Positions 1 through 7,064 of a stretch of 64,000 nucleotides of DNA are shown here, in pieces. A program made the position numbers and the translations under genes. Origin of the DNA: GCA-002772825 sp964560655. GTDB lineage: Bacteria; Patescibacteriota; Minisyncoccia; GCA-002772825. The notes under the pieces were generated by a model. The model saw only the letters and a program-made list of their open reading frames with translations, did not search any database and had not been told where the DNA came from. The stretch spans positions 1 to 64,000 of the forward strand of contig CAZLLR010000001.1 of the NCBI GenBank assembly GCA_964560655.1, in the 5' to 3' direction. Positions within the stretch are counted from its first letter, which is position 1; every line of letters starts with the position of its first letter.

Positions 1-144
1 TCTCCGATAATTTGCTTGCCGGAAGAAACAGGTCTAATCATAGAAAACGGCTCTGCATTATGCGTTGGCACTAAGCCTTACGTTATATATTTTGCTGATG
101 GTACAAAAAAAGAAATCCGCCCGGAAGAATTTTTTAAATTATAA
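1..144 (+). CDS. C-terminal end of a protein cut by the window edge, possibly a peptidase S51-like protein
   Basis: An open frame enters from the left edge and ends at the TAA at 142-144, giving the last 47 residues. The visible part contains LPEETGLIIENGSA followed by VGTKPYVIYFADG. This loosely resembles the end of peptidase E / type 1 glutamine amidotransferase-like (S51) proteins, where an 'ENG' turn is followed by a short beta strand. The catalytic residues would lie upstream and are not visible, so the family is a guess; the coding frame itself is clear. Confidence 0.5.
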   Translation, partial: SPIICLPEETGLIIENGSALCVGTKPYVIYFADGTKKEIRPEEFFKL

Positions 145-174
145 AAAAGTGCTCACACCGAATAGTGTGGGCAC
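143..174 (-). terminator. Intrinsic terminator for the C39-like peptidase gene
   Basis: GTGCTCACAC (149-158) pairs with GTGTGGGCAC (165-174) with one G-T wobble. Read on the minus strand the hairpin is followed by six T (143-148). It lies 26 bases past the stop of the minus-strand gene. Confidence 0.7.
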
Positions 175-199
175 TGAAATGTTTATTTATGTTAAAATA

Positions 200-724
200 T
201 TATTTCCCAGCTGGATATATCGCAATAAGCTGACGAATAATCATATCGTCCCACGATGTTATGTGAGCTGATTTAAAATCAAACCATACGCGCATAAAAT
301 CATCGCGATCCAGTCTTCGCAAGCCTCCAATCTCAGGATCCTGCAAATAGATATAGTTATCATCAAGTCCAACTACTACCGAATAGTGTCCGTCAGGAAC
401 CTCCTCCTCGTCATAGTCAACGCGACCGCGCGTAAACCAGTTAACAATAACCGGCACCCGACGATCAAGCCAACGCTGAATCGATTCAAATGAAGCATTA
501 TTTTCAATCTCAACTTGCAGGCCGTATGATTCAGCTACTTTCTTAAGAGACATGTCGTCCGTACCAAGTTCTGAGTCACGATTACATGCGACAGCAATCT
601 CTTCTTCGCTTTGATTGATGTTCCAATAATCTAATACAATTTTGAGACTAGCAGGTCCACAGTACCCACCACCAAGTGTTTCTTGAAATGATTTTACTGG
701 AAGATGTTTTTTATTGGTCGTCAT
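200..724 (-). CDS. C39-like cysteine peptidase (papain-like fold)
   Basis: A 174-residue protein with the layout of peptidase C39-like domains. The candidate catalytic Cys is C22 in GGYCGPASLK, the His is H113 in DGHYSVVVG, and the Asp is D129 in LQDPEIGG. There is no signal peptide or ABC transporter domain, so it is a stand-alone cytoplasmic peptidase domain and not a full bacteriocin exporter. Known relatives cleave double-glycine leader peptides or act as general cysteine peptidases; the substrate here is unknown. It is transcribed divergently from the Nudix gene, with only 30 bases between the starts, and ends at a good intrinsic terminator. The family call is well supported; the role is not. 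Confidence 0.8.
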   Translation of the reverse strand: MTTNKKHLPVKSFQETLGGGYCGPASLKIVLDYWNINQSEEEIAVACNRDSELGTDDMSLKKVAESYGLQVEIENNASFESIQRWLDRRVPVIVNWFTRGRVDYDEEEVPDGHYSVVVGLDDNYIYLQDPEIGGLRRLDRDDFMRVWFDFKSAHITSWDDMIIRQLIAIYPAGK

Positions 725-742
725 ACATCTAAGTTTATCTGA

Positions 743-748
743 TATAAT
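743..748 (+). promoter_or_regulatory. -10 box of a leaderless transcript (Nudix gene)
   Basis: TATAAT ends 6 bases before the ATG at 755, so transcription should begin at or next to the start codon. There is no room for a Shine-Dalgarno sequence. Confidence 0.65.
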
Positions 749-754
749 TAAAAA

Positions 755-1186
755 ATGGAAGATAAATCATTTGGAGTGATGCCTGTTATGAAAAAAGACG
801 ACGAGTGGCTTTTTCTTTTGATTCAACATAATAATGGCCATTGGGCTTTTCCCAAAGGACATCCTGAGCAAGGAGAAAGTGAAATTGAAACAGCCAAGCG
901 TGAATTTGAAGAGGAGACAGGCGTTAAAGAATACGAACTGAAAGAGAATACGTTTTTTATTGAAGATTATTCTTATCAAGGAAAAGACGGGGTAATTAAA
1001 AAGCAGGTTAAATACTTTCTCGCAATAGTGAATAAGCCTGATGTGTTTTTACAAAAAGAAGAATTGCAGAATTTTAAATGGGTAGATTATGAAGAAGCAC
1101 TTGAATTGATTACTTTTGATGAAGCTAAAGAAATTTTAAAAGAAGTGAATGATTTATTATATCAAGTAAATATAAACTCTTTCTAA
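755..1186 (+). CDS. Nudix hydrolase, Ap4A-hydrolase-like
   Basis: A 143-residue single-domain Nudix protein. The Nudix box is complete at residues 35-57 (GHPEQGE, then seven residues, then REFEEETGV), matching the GX5EX7REUXEEXGU metal-binding signature. The preceding WAFPKGH and following ETGV are typical of the bis(5'-nucleosyl)-tetraphosphatase (NUDT2-like) branch, which splits Ap4A asymmetrically. Substrate preference cannot be read from sequence. It starts at an ATG directly behind a TATAAT box and is divergent from the peptidase gene. It is followed by about 125 AT-rich bases and the recombinase gene. Confidence 0.85.
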   Translation: MEDKSFGVMPVMKKDDEWLFLLIQHNNGHWAFPKGHPEQGESEIETAKREFEEETGVKEYELKENTFFIEDYSYQGKDGVIKKQVKYFLAIVNKPDVFLQKEELQNFKWVDYEEALELITFDEAKEILKEVNDLLYQVNINSF

Positions 1187-1311
1187 AGAAAACCTAAAGT
1201 AATTATTAAATTTTATTAAAATTTAATATCTTAAACGAGGTTAGTTACCTACTTCTTACCAACTTAGGACGCTCTAGACTCCTAGTGCGGTTTGCGTCAT
1301 TAATAGTATAC

Positions 1312-2643
1312 ATGGGAGATGCAACAAGAATATCGGTAGAGAATACTACACAAAAAGCAGACTCTATAGTAAAGGTTAAATATTGCCTCTACGCACGTAA
1401 ATCAACAGAGCAAGAGGATAAACAAGCATTATCAATCGAATCACAGGTAAATGAGATGCTCGAGCTTGCTAAGCGAGAGGAGCTTAATGTAGTTGAAATT
1501 AAGAGAGAATCACATTCATCAAAAGATGTTGGTCAAAGACCTATATACAACGAGATGCTCGCTGAAATTAAACAAGGTAAGTTCAGCGGAATTTTAACAT
1601 GGGCACCCGATCGTCTGTCTCGTAATGCAGGGGATCTCGGTGCAGTAGTTGATTTAATGGATCAAAAATTATTGCATGATATACGCACTTACGGGCAACG
1701 GTTCTCTAATAATCCAAATGAGAAATTCCTACTAATGATTCTCGGTTCACAAGCAAAGCTAGAAAACGACAACAAGATGGTAAATGTGAAGCGTGGACTT
1801 CGCGCGCGATGCCAAATGGGACTCTGGCCATCAGTTCCTCCAACAGGATATTTAAGTCACCCTAATAAAGACAGGAAGTGTGAAGTAGTAATTGACGAAT
1901 TAAGAGCGAAAGTAATCAAGCAGATGTATGAAAAGGTTGCATACAGCGGATGGTCAGGTCGCAAACTCTTCAAATGGCTTATAGAGGATATGCAATTTAA
2001 AACTAAACACGGTAAACCACTCTCATTAAGTAATATTTATATAATTCTCAGAAATAGTTTTTATTATGGAGAATTTGAATATCCTAAAGGTGGCGGACAA
2101 TGGTACAAAGGAAAACATACTTCAATCGTTAGTAAGGAACTATTTGATATCGTGCAGAATAAGATGAGGAACGAACATACCGTACGTACTCAAAGCAAAG
2201 AATTCGCCTTCACGAAGATGCTTACGTGTGGACTATGTGGATCGGGCATCACTGCCGACGAAAAATTTAAAAAACTCAAAGATGGAACAACTAATCGTTA
2301 TGTGTACTACGGTTGCACAAAGTTTAAAGATAAAAACTGTCCATGTGGATATATACGAGAAGAAGATTTAATTGAACAGCTCGTAAATATATTGGATATC
2401 GTATCGCTTGATAAAATAGGTATGCAAAGTCAAATTAAAGCTGAAATCAAAAAACATCAGGAATTTCAAGAATCAGTTCTTGGATTAGAAATTAAAGAGA
2501 TAGTAAAGATAAAAGAAATAGATATCAGAAACTATGCGAAGCATATACTACGTAAAAGATCTATATTGGAGAAGCGTGAGTTGCTGACGCATTTGAGAAG
2601 TAAGATTATGTTAAAGGAGAAACAAATAACTTTGATAAGCTGA
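1312..2643 (+). CDS. Large serine recombinase
   Basis: About 443 residues if started at the ATG at 1312; a GTG at 1285 would add nine residues but reads less naturally. Domains in order are: an N-terminal resolvase catalytic domain with nucleophile S31 in LYARKST and the conserved SRNAGDLGAV region; a central 'recombinase' domain (about 180-290); a zinc ribbon with LTCGLCGSG and a later Cys pair near CPCGYI (about 300-350); and a short helical tail. The family carries out site-specific integration, excision or inversion. No paired attachment sites were recognised, and the neighbours are not phage genes. It may be a lone integrase left by a mobile element. It converges with the next gene, with 7 bases between the stops. 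Confidence 0.85.
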   Translation: MGDATRISVENTTQKADSIVKVKYCLYARKSTEQEDKQALSIESQVNEMLELAKREELNVVEIKRESHSSKDVGQRPIYNEMLAEIKQGKFSGILTWAPDRLSRNAGDLGAVVDLMDQKLLHDIRTYGQRFSNNPNEKFLLMILGSQAKLENDNKMVNVKRGLRARCQMGLWPSVPPTGYLSHPNKDRKCEVVIDELRAKVIKQMYEKVAYSGWSGRKLFKWLIEDMQFKTKHGKPLSLSNIYIILRNSFYYGEFEYPKGGGQWYKGKHTSIVSKELFDIVQNKMRNEHTVRTQSKEFAFTKMLTCGLCGSGITADEKFKKLKDGTTNRYVYYGCTKFKDKNCPCGYIREEDLIEQLVNILDIVSLDKIGMQSQIKAEIKKHQEFQESVLGLEIKEIVKIKEIDIRNYAKHILRKRSILEKRELLTHLRSKIMLKEKQITLIS

Positions 2644-2650
2644 TTTTGTA

Positions 2651-3409
2651 TTACTGCCCAGATTTTTGTTGGGTTTTCTTAAATCGATCAGTTTCCATCA
2701 TCATAGCTTTGAGTCGATGATTTTCTTTTTCTAGATCCTTTAAACGTGGCACAAAGTCATCAGTAAACTTAATTACATCAAGGTCTTTATTCACACCGAA
2801 GAATAAATCTGTTAAACCCATGATAATATTTCCAATTTGCCATAAATCTGTTTTTACCCAAAATTCGTCCTCTTTATCAAAAAAAGGAGTTGAGAATTTT
2901 CCTGTCTTCTCATCAAAACTAAAATTATTATGAGCATATACAATATTTGCATGTGCTGAAGAATTATTGATTGAGTTCTTCATGTTATATATAGCTGTTG
3001 AACCAGCAGGATAATTTTCCTCAAGCCATTTATACCTCTTTCCTGTAAGTTTCTGAGAAGGATCAAGGAAGCCATTCTCATCTATATCAGCAAACCCGCT
3101 TTTCTCAATATTAGCAATTGCATATGCCGCGCAAGAACCAGCTTCAAGGACTTGCCTCAAGTTCATCATTGCTTGTATATGATGTAAACGAACTGCTGAA
3201 AACAGTGCTAGTGTTGTGTGTTTGCGTATCTGTGAAAGAAACATGGCAAAAATAAATCTATCTGGATCCACAGACTTAATAAATTCATTCAATAAAATAT
3301 TAAATTCAGATGCATTTATAAAAAAATCTCCGTACCGTTCTGAAGCAGTCAAGAACATCTCTCGTTCACTATCTATTATTTCTCCAAAAGTAGATTGTTT
3401 AAATTCCAT
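2651..3409 (-). CDS. Uncharacterised helical protein next to the recombinase
   Basis: About 252 residues from the second in-frame ATG. That start is preferred because a TAAAAT box ends 7 bases before it; the first ATG (3418) would fall in the box. I do not recognise the family with confidence. The middle, from about residue 60 to 100, is a run of helices (HTTLALFSAVRLHHIQAM) reminiscent of DUF5677/HEPN-like proteins found near defence genes. A later SSAHANIVYAHNN segment has two His residues. The C-terminus is charged and probably coiled coil (LKDLEKENHRLKAMMM). There is no signal peptide. Its position beside a recombinase and a tRNA gene suggests accessory cargo, possibly defence; that is inference only. 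Confidence 0.6.
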   Translation of the reverse strand: MEFKQSTFGEIIDSEREMFLTASERYGDFFINASEFNILLNEFIKSVDPDRFIFAMFLSQIRKHTTLALFSAVRLHHIQAMMNLRQVLEAGSCAAYAIANIEKSGFADIDENGFLDPSQKLTGKRYKWLEENYPAGSTAIYNMKNSINNSSAHANIVYAHNNFSFDEKTGKFSTPFFDKEDEFWVKTDLWQIGNIIMGLTDLFFGVNKDLDVIKFTDDFVPRLKDLEKENHRLKAMMMETDRFKKTQQKSGQ

Positions 3410-3440
3410 ATGTATCATTTTAACACTTTCAACTACTGCT

Positions 3441-3474
3441 ACCTAAAAGGCACCCGAATGGGTGCCTTTTAGGT
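3441..3474. terminator. Bidirectional intrinsic terminator
   Basis: Perfect 15-base arms (3441-3455 and 3460-3474) around a GAAT loop. The arms contain GGCACCC and AAAA/TTTT, so on either strand a GC stem is followed by TTTT. It probably ends the tRNA-Gln transcript read on the minus strand. Confidence 0.75.
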
Positions 3475-3555
3475 CTGGTTACTGCTCTCAGCAGGTATGC
3501 AGTTTTCGGAATAGAACTTGTGATTTTGACCGTCTCGGTCTGTCTCACTAAGCTG

Positions 3556-3626
3556 CTGCCGGACCAGGATTCGAACCTGGATACTCGCCTTCAAAGGGCG
3601 ATGTCCTACCATTAGACGATCCGGCA
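3556..3626 (-). tRNA. tRNA-Gln (TTG)
   Basis: A cloverleaf can be drawn by eye. The acceptor stem is TGCCGGA with TCCGGCA, the anticodon stem TCGCC/GGCGA surrounds loop CTTTGAA (anticodon TTG), and the T arm contains GGTTCGAATCC. The discriminator is G and CCA is not encoded. It is 71 nt long. A small palindrome with TCCCG/CGGGA arms (3632-3646) lies just upstream of its 5' end. Confidence 0.93.
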
Positions 3627-3631
3627 ACTTG

Positions 3632-3646
3632 TCCCGTTAGGCGGGA
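3632..3646. repeat. Short GC-rich palindrome next to tRNA-Gln
   Basis: TCCCG TTAGG CGGGA. It shares CCCGTTAG with the arm of the inverted-repeat element at 16718. In this AT-rich sequence such GC-rich palindromes stand out. Confidence 0.5.
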
Positions 3647-3730
3647 TAGTTAATTTATAACATAATTTTGGCAAAAAACAATTTTTTATTTAGGCTTGCC
3701 AGTCGACACCTTAAGTAACATAATATAAGT

Positions 3731-4210
3731 ATGAAGAAGATATTTCTAATACTAATACTTGTTGTAGTTACTATGGGCTTAGTGGCTTTCTTTAGAGGTA
3801 ATATAGCAGAGAATATCCCCGTAGATGTAGATAAGGGCACAGTAGGAGACATAACAGTGGATAAAGACACCACAGAGTCACCTGTAGGCATATTGCCTTT
3901 TGATTCTGGCGTTATGGGTAAAGTCTTGCTCGGCCCAGTTTGCCCTGTCATGCGTGAGGGTGATGATAGTTGTAATGACAAGCCTTACTCTGTTGTTATA
4001 GATGTGTTTAGCAAGGGCAATGACAATAATCCATTCTCAAGAGTGGAGAGTGATAAAGAAGGAAACTATAGAGTAATGTTGCCTCCTGGCAATTATATAT
4101 TGAAGCCAAAGAATGAAAAGGTATTTCCTCGTTGCGAAGAAAGGGAGGTGGCTATAAAGCCTTCAGTCTTACAAGAGGTTAATCTTTCTTGTGACACAGG
4201 CATACGGTAA
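3731..4210 (+). CDS. Secreted or anchored protein with a carboxypeptidase-regulatory-like domain
   Basis: A 159-residue protein. Residues 1-21 form a hydrophobic signal or anchor (KKIFLILILVVVTMGLVAFF), followed by a short acidic/Thr-rich linker. From about residue 60 there is a beta-rich domain with GVMGKVLLGPVCPVM, VESDKEGNYRVMLPPGNY and later paired Cys. The 'D..GNY.V.LPPG.Y' pattern is typical of carboxypeptidase regulatory-like / transthyretin-fold domains, which serve as extracellular structural modules. The four Cys (CPVM, DDSC, PRCEE, LSCDT) could form disulfides outside the membrane. It is a single gene followed by a strong palindrome. Function unknown. Confidence 0.7.
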   Translation: MKKIFLILILVVVTMGLVAFFRGNIAENIPVDVDKGTVGDITVDKDTTESPVGILPFDSGVMGKVLLGPVCPVMREGDDSCNDKPYSVVIDVFSKGNDNNPFSRVESDKEGNYRVMLPPGNYILKPKNEKVFPRCEEREVAIKPSVLQEVNLSCDTGIR

Positions 4211-4230
4211 AACAATAAAAAAGTTTTTTC

Positions 4231-4266
4231 GAACGACTCAATCCGCCACGTCGGATTGAGTCGTTC
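4231..4266. terminator. Long palindrome, probable terminator between the secreted protein and AlkD genes
   Basis: Perfect 15-base arms (4231-4245 and 4252-4266, GAACGACTCAATCCG) with a 6-base loop. The core ATCCGCCACGTCGGAT resembles a second palindrome at 6970-6985. T-rich sequence lies before the hairpin rather than after it on the plus strand, so termination is plausible but not textbook. Confidence 0.5.
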
Positions 4267-4276
4267 ATTGAATAGC

Positions 4277-4981
4277 ATGCTAATAAATATTAGGAAGGAT
4301 TTAAGGGGTAAATCTAGTCTTGCTAAGGCAAAGGTGCTTCGAGGTTTCTTCAAGACAGGTGCTGGTCAATATGGAGAAGGAGATGTCTTCTTGGGTGTGA
4401 CGGTGCCAGACTCAAGAAAGATTGCTGTGAAGTATAAATGTTTAAGTTTTCAGGACACAGAGAAGCTTCTTAAGTCAAAAGTTCACGAAGAGAGACTCGT
4501 CGCGCTTTTAATCCTCGTTCATAATTTTAACGAGGGAAAAGAAGAGGGAAAAAAGAAGATTTTTAATTTCTACTTAAGAAATACACGTTTTGTAAACAAC
4601 TGGGACTTGGTTGACCTATCCGCGGATAAGATAGTGGGCTTGTACCTTTTGGACAAATCTGATAAAAGGATTCTTTATAAGTTAGCGTCATCAAAGAACC
4701 TATGGGAGAGAAGGATTGCGATAGTCGCAACTTTTAATTTTATAAAAAATGGTCAATTTAAAGACACACTTAAAGTCGCAGAGATTCTTTTAAATGATGA
4801 TCACGACCTTATACACAAAGCGGTAGGGTGGATGCTTCGGGAAGTTGGGAAGTGCTCACTTGAGACGGAGGAAAAGTTCCTGAAGAAGCATTATAAAAAG
4901 ATGCCGAGGACCATGCTTCGTTATGCTATAGAGAGATTTCCAAACGATATAAGACTGCAATATTTAAAAAGTCTGATATAG
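4277..4981 (+). CDS. AlkD-like DNA alkylation repair protein
   Basis: About 234 residues from the ATG at 4277; an upstream TTG would start inside the palindrome and is rejected. It is an all-helical HEAT-repeat protein matching the DNA alkylation repair (AlkD) family. The key segment RFVNNWDLVDLSA carries the Trp and Asp (WDLVD) that in Bacillus AlkD contact and excise alkylated bases. LWERRIAIVATF and DDHDLIHKAVGWMLREVGK are also hallmark stretches. The family removes N3- and N7-alkylpurines without base flipping. The neighbours are unrelated, so it is probably monocistronic. Confidence 0.88.
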   Translation: MLINIRKDLRGKSSLAKAKVLRGFFKTGAGQYGEGDVFLGVTVPDSRKIAVKYKCLSFQDTEKLLKSKVHEERLVALLILVHNFNEGKEEGKKKIFNFYLRNTRFVNNWDLVDLSADKIVGLYLLDKSDKRILYKLASSKNLWERRIAIVATFNFIKNGQFKDTLKVAEILLNDDHDLIHKAVGWMLREVGKCSLETEEKFLKKHYKKMPRTMLRYAIERFPNDIRLQYLKSLI

Positions 4982-5029
4982 TAAAAGTATTTAAAGGAAC
5001 ATAAAATTAGCAAAATTTTAAATATAAGT

Positions 5030-5035
5030 TATAAT
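5030..5035 (+). promoter_or_regulatory. -10 box of a leaderless transcript
   Basis: TATAAT ends 7 bases before the ATG at 5043. Confidence 0.6.
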
Positions 5036-5042
5036 AATACAT

Positions 5043-5558
5043 ATGAATATTCACCCCTTATTTTTACATTTTCCAATAGCTTTACTCGTCGTCTATTCAG
5101 TGCTTGAATTTTTGCCGATGTCTAGTGTACATTTTAAGCTCAATTGGCGTCGAGTAAAGATTTTTATACTAGTGATAGGAGTTTTATCTGCTTTTGCCAC
5201 ACTTATAACGGGTGCTATGGCTGAAGAGCTTTTGACTGACCCTGAGAAGTTGAAGATAGTAGAGTTGCATTCAGGTTTTGCCGGTACCGCTACAGTCATC
5301 TTTTCAATACTTGCTGTCTTGTATTTAGTCGGCTGGTTTGATGAAACTTATGGCGGTATAAAGCGACCTCACTTTTTAAGTGTAATATGGCGCTTATTAG
5401 AGAGGGTTAAGTATTTAGTGTTAGATACAAAGATAAAATATATTTTCGTGGGCGCCGGTTTTATAGCTATCTTCATAACAGGTAGTCTTGGTGGGGCTAT
5501 GGTGCATGGTCCTGAAGCTGATCCTTTTGTCTCTTTTGTATATCATTTGTTTTTTTAA
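5043..5558 (+). CDS. DUF2231-like four-helix membrane protein
   Basis: A 171-residue membrane protein with four predicted hydrophobic helices. It opens with MNIHPLFLHFPIALLVVYS, the 'HP..VHFPIAL' signature of the DUF2231 family. A second conserved His lies in VELHSGFAG at the start of the third helix, and another in GAMVHGPEAD. Conserved membrane His residues suggest a redox or metal role, but the family function is unknown. The stop overlaps the next start by one base (TAATG), so the two genes are translationally coupled. Confidence 0.75.
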   Translation: MNIHPLFLHFPIALLVVYSVLEFLPMSSVHFKLNWRRVKIFILVIGVLSAFATLITGAMAEELLTDPEKLKIVELHSGFAGTATVIFSILAVLYLVGWFDETYGGIKRPHFLSVIWRLLERVKYLVLDTKIKYIFVGAGFIAIFITGSLGGAMVHGPEADPFVSFVYHLFF

Positions 5559-5977
5559 TGAATCATTACCCACTAATAAGGACAATTTATCTTTATCTGT
5601 TCACCTTGCTTGGCTTAGTACTTTTGGTTATTGGAGGAGTGCGTTTTGTGGACATGGGTTTGAAAACTTTTATCTTTACTAAAGCTGACGAGGAGCAGAG
5701 GTTTATGTCAAAACAGCCTTTCTATACACCTTATCCAGTAGATTGTCTGGGAAAATCAGCTAAATCTCAAGGTGATAGTGATTTCTCAGAGCAAGAAAAA
5801 GCTGATATAAAACAATGGCTAGTAAGCTATAAAGAGTGGAAAAAGGATAGGTCGGAGATAGACCCTATTACTTCAAGCAGGCAAAGAGATGCTTCTATGA
5901 ATTTTGCCTTGCTCTTGATAGGGCTTCCTCTCTACATGTACCATTGGATGATTATTAAGAAAGAAACTAGAAAATAA
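5558..5977 (+). CDS. Small two-helix membrane protein
   Basis: A 139-residue protein. An N-terminal helix (about 8-28, LYLFTLLGLVLLVIGGVRFV) and a C-terminal helix (about 112-130, FALLLIGLPLYMYHWMII) flank a soluble charged loop of about 80 residues. The arrangement resembles DUF5671-type membrane proteins, but the match is by general pattern only. It is coupled to the DUF2231-like gene by a one-base overlap and followed one base later by obg, so all three are probably in one operon. Confidence 0.65.
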   Translation: MNHYPLIRTIYLYLFTLLGLVLLVIGGVRFVDMGLKTFIFTKADEEQRFMSKQPFYTPYPVDCLGKSAKSQGDSDFSEQEKADIKQWLVSYKEWKKDRSEIDPITSSRQRDASMNFALLLIGLPLYMYHWMIIKKETRK

Positions 5978-5978
5978 A

Positions 5979-6962
5979 ATGGCTTTTATAGATGAATTAA
6001 GAGTCCACATTAAGGCGGGCGATGGCGGTGACGGTGTCGTACGGTGGCTCCATAATAAGCAGAAAGAATTTGGTGGACCTTCTGGTGGAGACGGAGGACG
6101 CGGAGGAAGTGTTTACTTACTCGCTGTTCGTGATGTTCACATCTTATCTCGATATAGGGCGAAGAAAGAGTTTAATGCAGAAGACGGCGGAGATGGACAA
6201 AAGGACAGTCTCTATGGGCATAATGGCAGCGACTTAGAAATACTCCTTCCTATCGGCTCTATAATCACAAATGTAAAGACAGGTAAAAAAATCTCTTTAC
6301 TAGAAGAAGGAGAGAAGGTGATACTGTTAAAGGGGGGATTCGGGGGCAGAGGCAATGAGTCTTATAAGAGCTCTATTAACCGCAGTCCAGAGAATTGGAC
6401 TCCAGGTAAGCTGGGTGAAGAGGGAGATTTCTTCGTAGAGATAGAATTAGTCGCCGATATTGGCTTGATAGGCTTCCCGAGTGCAGGTAAGACTAGTCTT
6501 TTAAACTCACTCACTGCGGCTAAGGGAAAAGTGGGGGATTATCCTTTCACTACTCTTGAGCCAAACCTAGGAGAGTGTTTTGGTTATATCATCTCAGATG
6601 TCCCTGGTCTTATCGAGGGGTCCGCAGGTGGCAAAGGTTTAGGGCATAAATTCCTTCGTCATATAAAGAGGACAAAGATGATTGTTCATTTAGTTTCGCT
6701 GGAAAACAAAGATGTTCTAAAGGCATATAAAGATATAAGAAAAGAGCTAGGAGAATATGACCCCGAACTTCTGAAGAAGAAGGAGGTGGTGGTGCTTACT
6801 AAGACGGATGTTATCGATAATGATGCTGATATAGAGAAAATTGTTGAGAAAATGAAGAAAGCTTCCCCTTTAGTTTTCACAGTGTCTCTTTATGATGATG
6901 CTTCCGTTAAACATCTACAAGATAGTCTTATTAAATTAGTTTCTGGTAAGGAGGGCGAATAA
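5979..6962 (+). CDS. obg: GTPase Obg
   Basis: A 327-residue Obg/CgtA GTPase, which acts in late 50S ribosome assembly and stress control. The glycine-rich Obg domain (1-157) shows AGDGGDG, GGPSGGDGGRGG and KGGFGGRGN. The G domain has P-loop GFPSAGKTS (165-173), Walker B DVPG (207-210), G4 TKTD (274-277; consensus NKxD) and a SLY G5. No extra C-terminal OCT domain is present. In many bacteria obg follows rplU-rpmA; here rplU is about 38 kb away without rpmA beside it, so that cluster is broken. The start lies one base after the preceding stop. Confidence 0.96.
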   Translation: MAFIDELRVHIKAGDGGDGVVRWLHNKQKEFGGPSGGDGGRGGSVYLLAVRDVHILSRYRAKKEFNAEDGGDGQKDSLYGHNGSDLEILLPIGSIITNVKTGKKISLLEEGEKVILLKGGFGGRGNESYKSSINRSPENWTPGKLGEEGDFFVEIELVADIGLIGFPSAGKTSLLNSLTAAKGKVGDYPFTTLEPNLGECFGYIISDVPGLIEGSAGGKGLGHKFLRHIKRTKMIVHLVSLENKDVLKAYKDIRKELGEYDPELLKKKEVVVLTKTDVIDNDADIEKIVEKMKKASPLVFTVSLYDDASVKHLQDSLIKLVSGKEGE

Positions 6963-6969
6963 GACTTTA

Positions 6970-6985
6970 ACCCGCCACGGCGGAT
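6970..6985. repeat. GC-rich palindrome after obg
   Basis: ACCCGCCACGGCGGAT contains CCGCC-AC-GGCGG arms. It is nearly the same as the core of the palindrome at 4240-4255 (ATCCGCCACGTCGGAT). It may act as a weak terminator for obg. Confidence 0.5.
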
Positions 6986-7064
6986 TATTCCACTTCCCAT
7001 TTTTGATAGTATGGGTTATGGTGTGTTATTGATTAGTGTTTGAAAAAATTTTAGAATTATAAAT

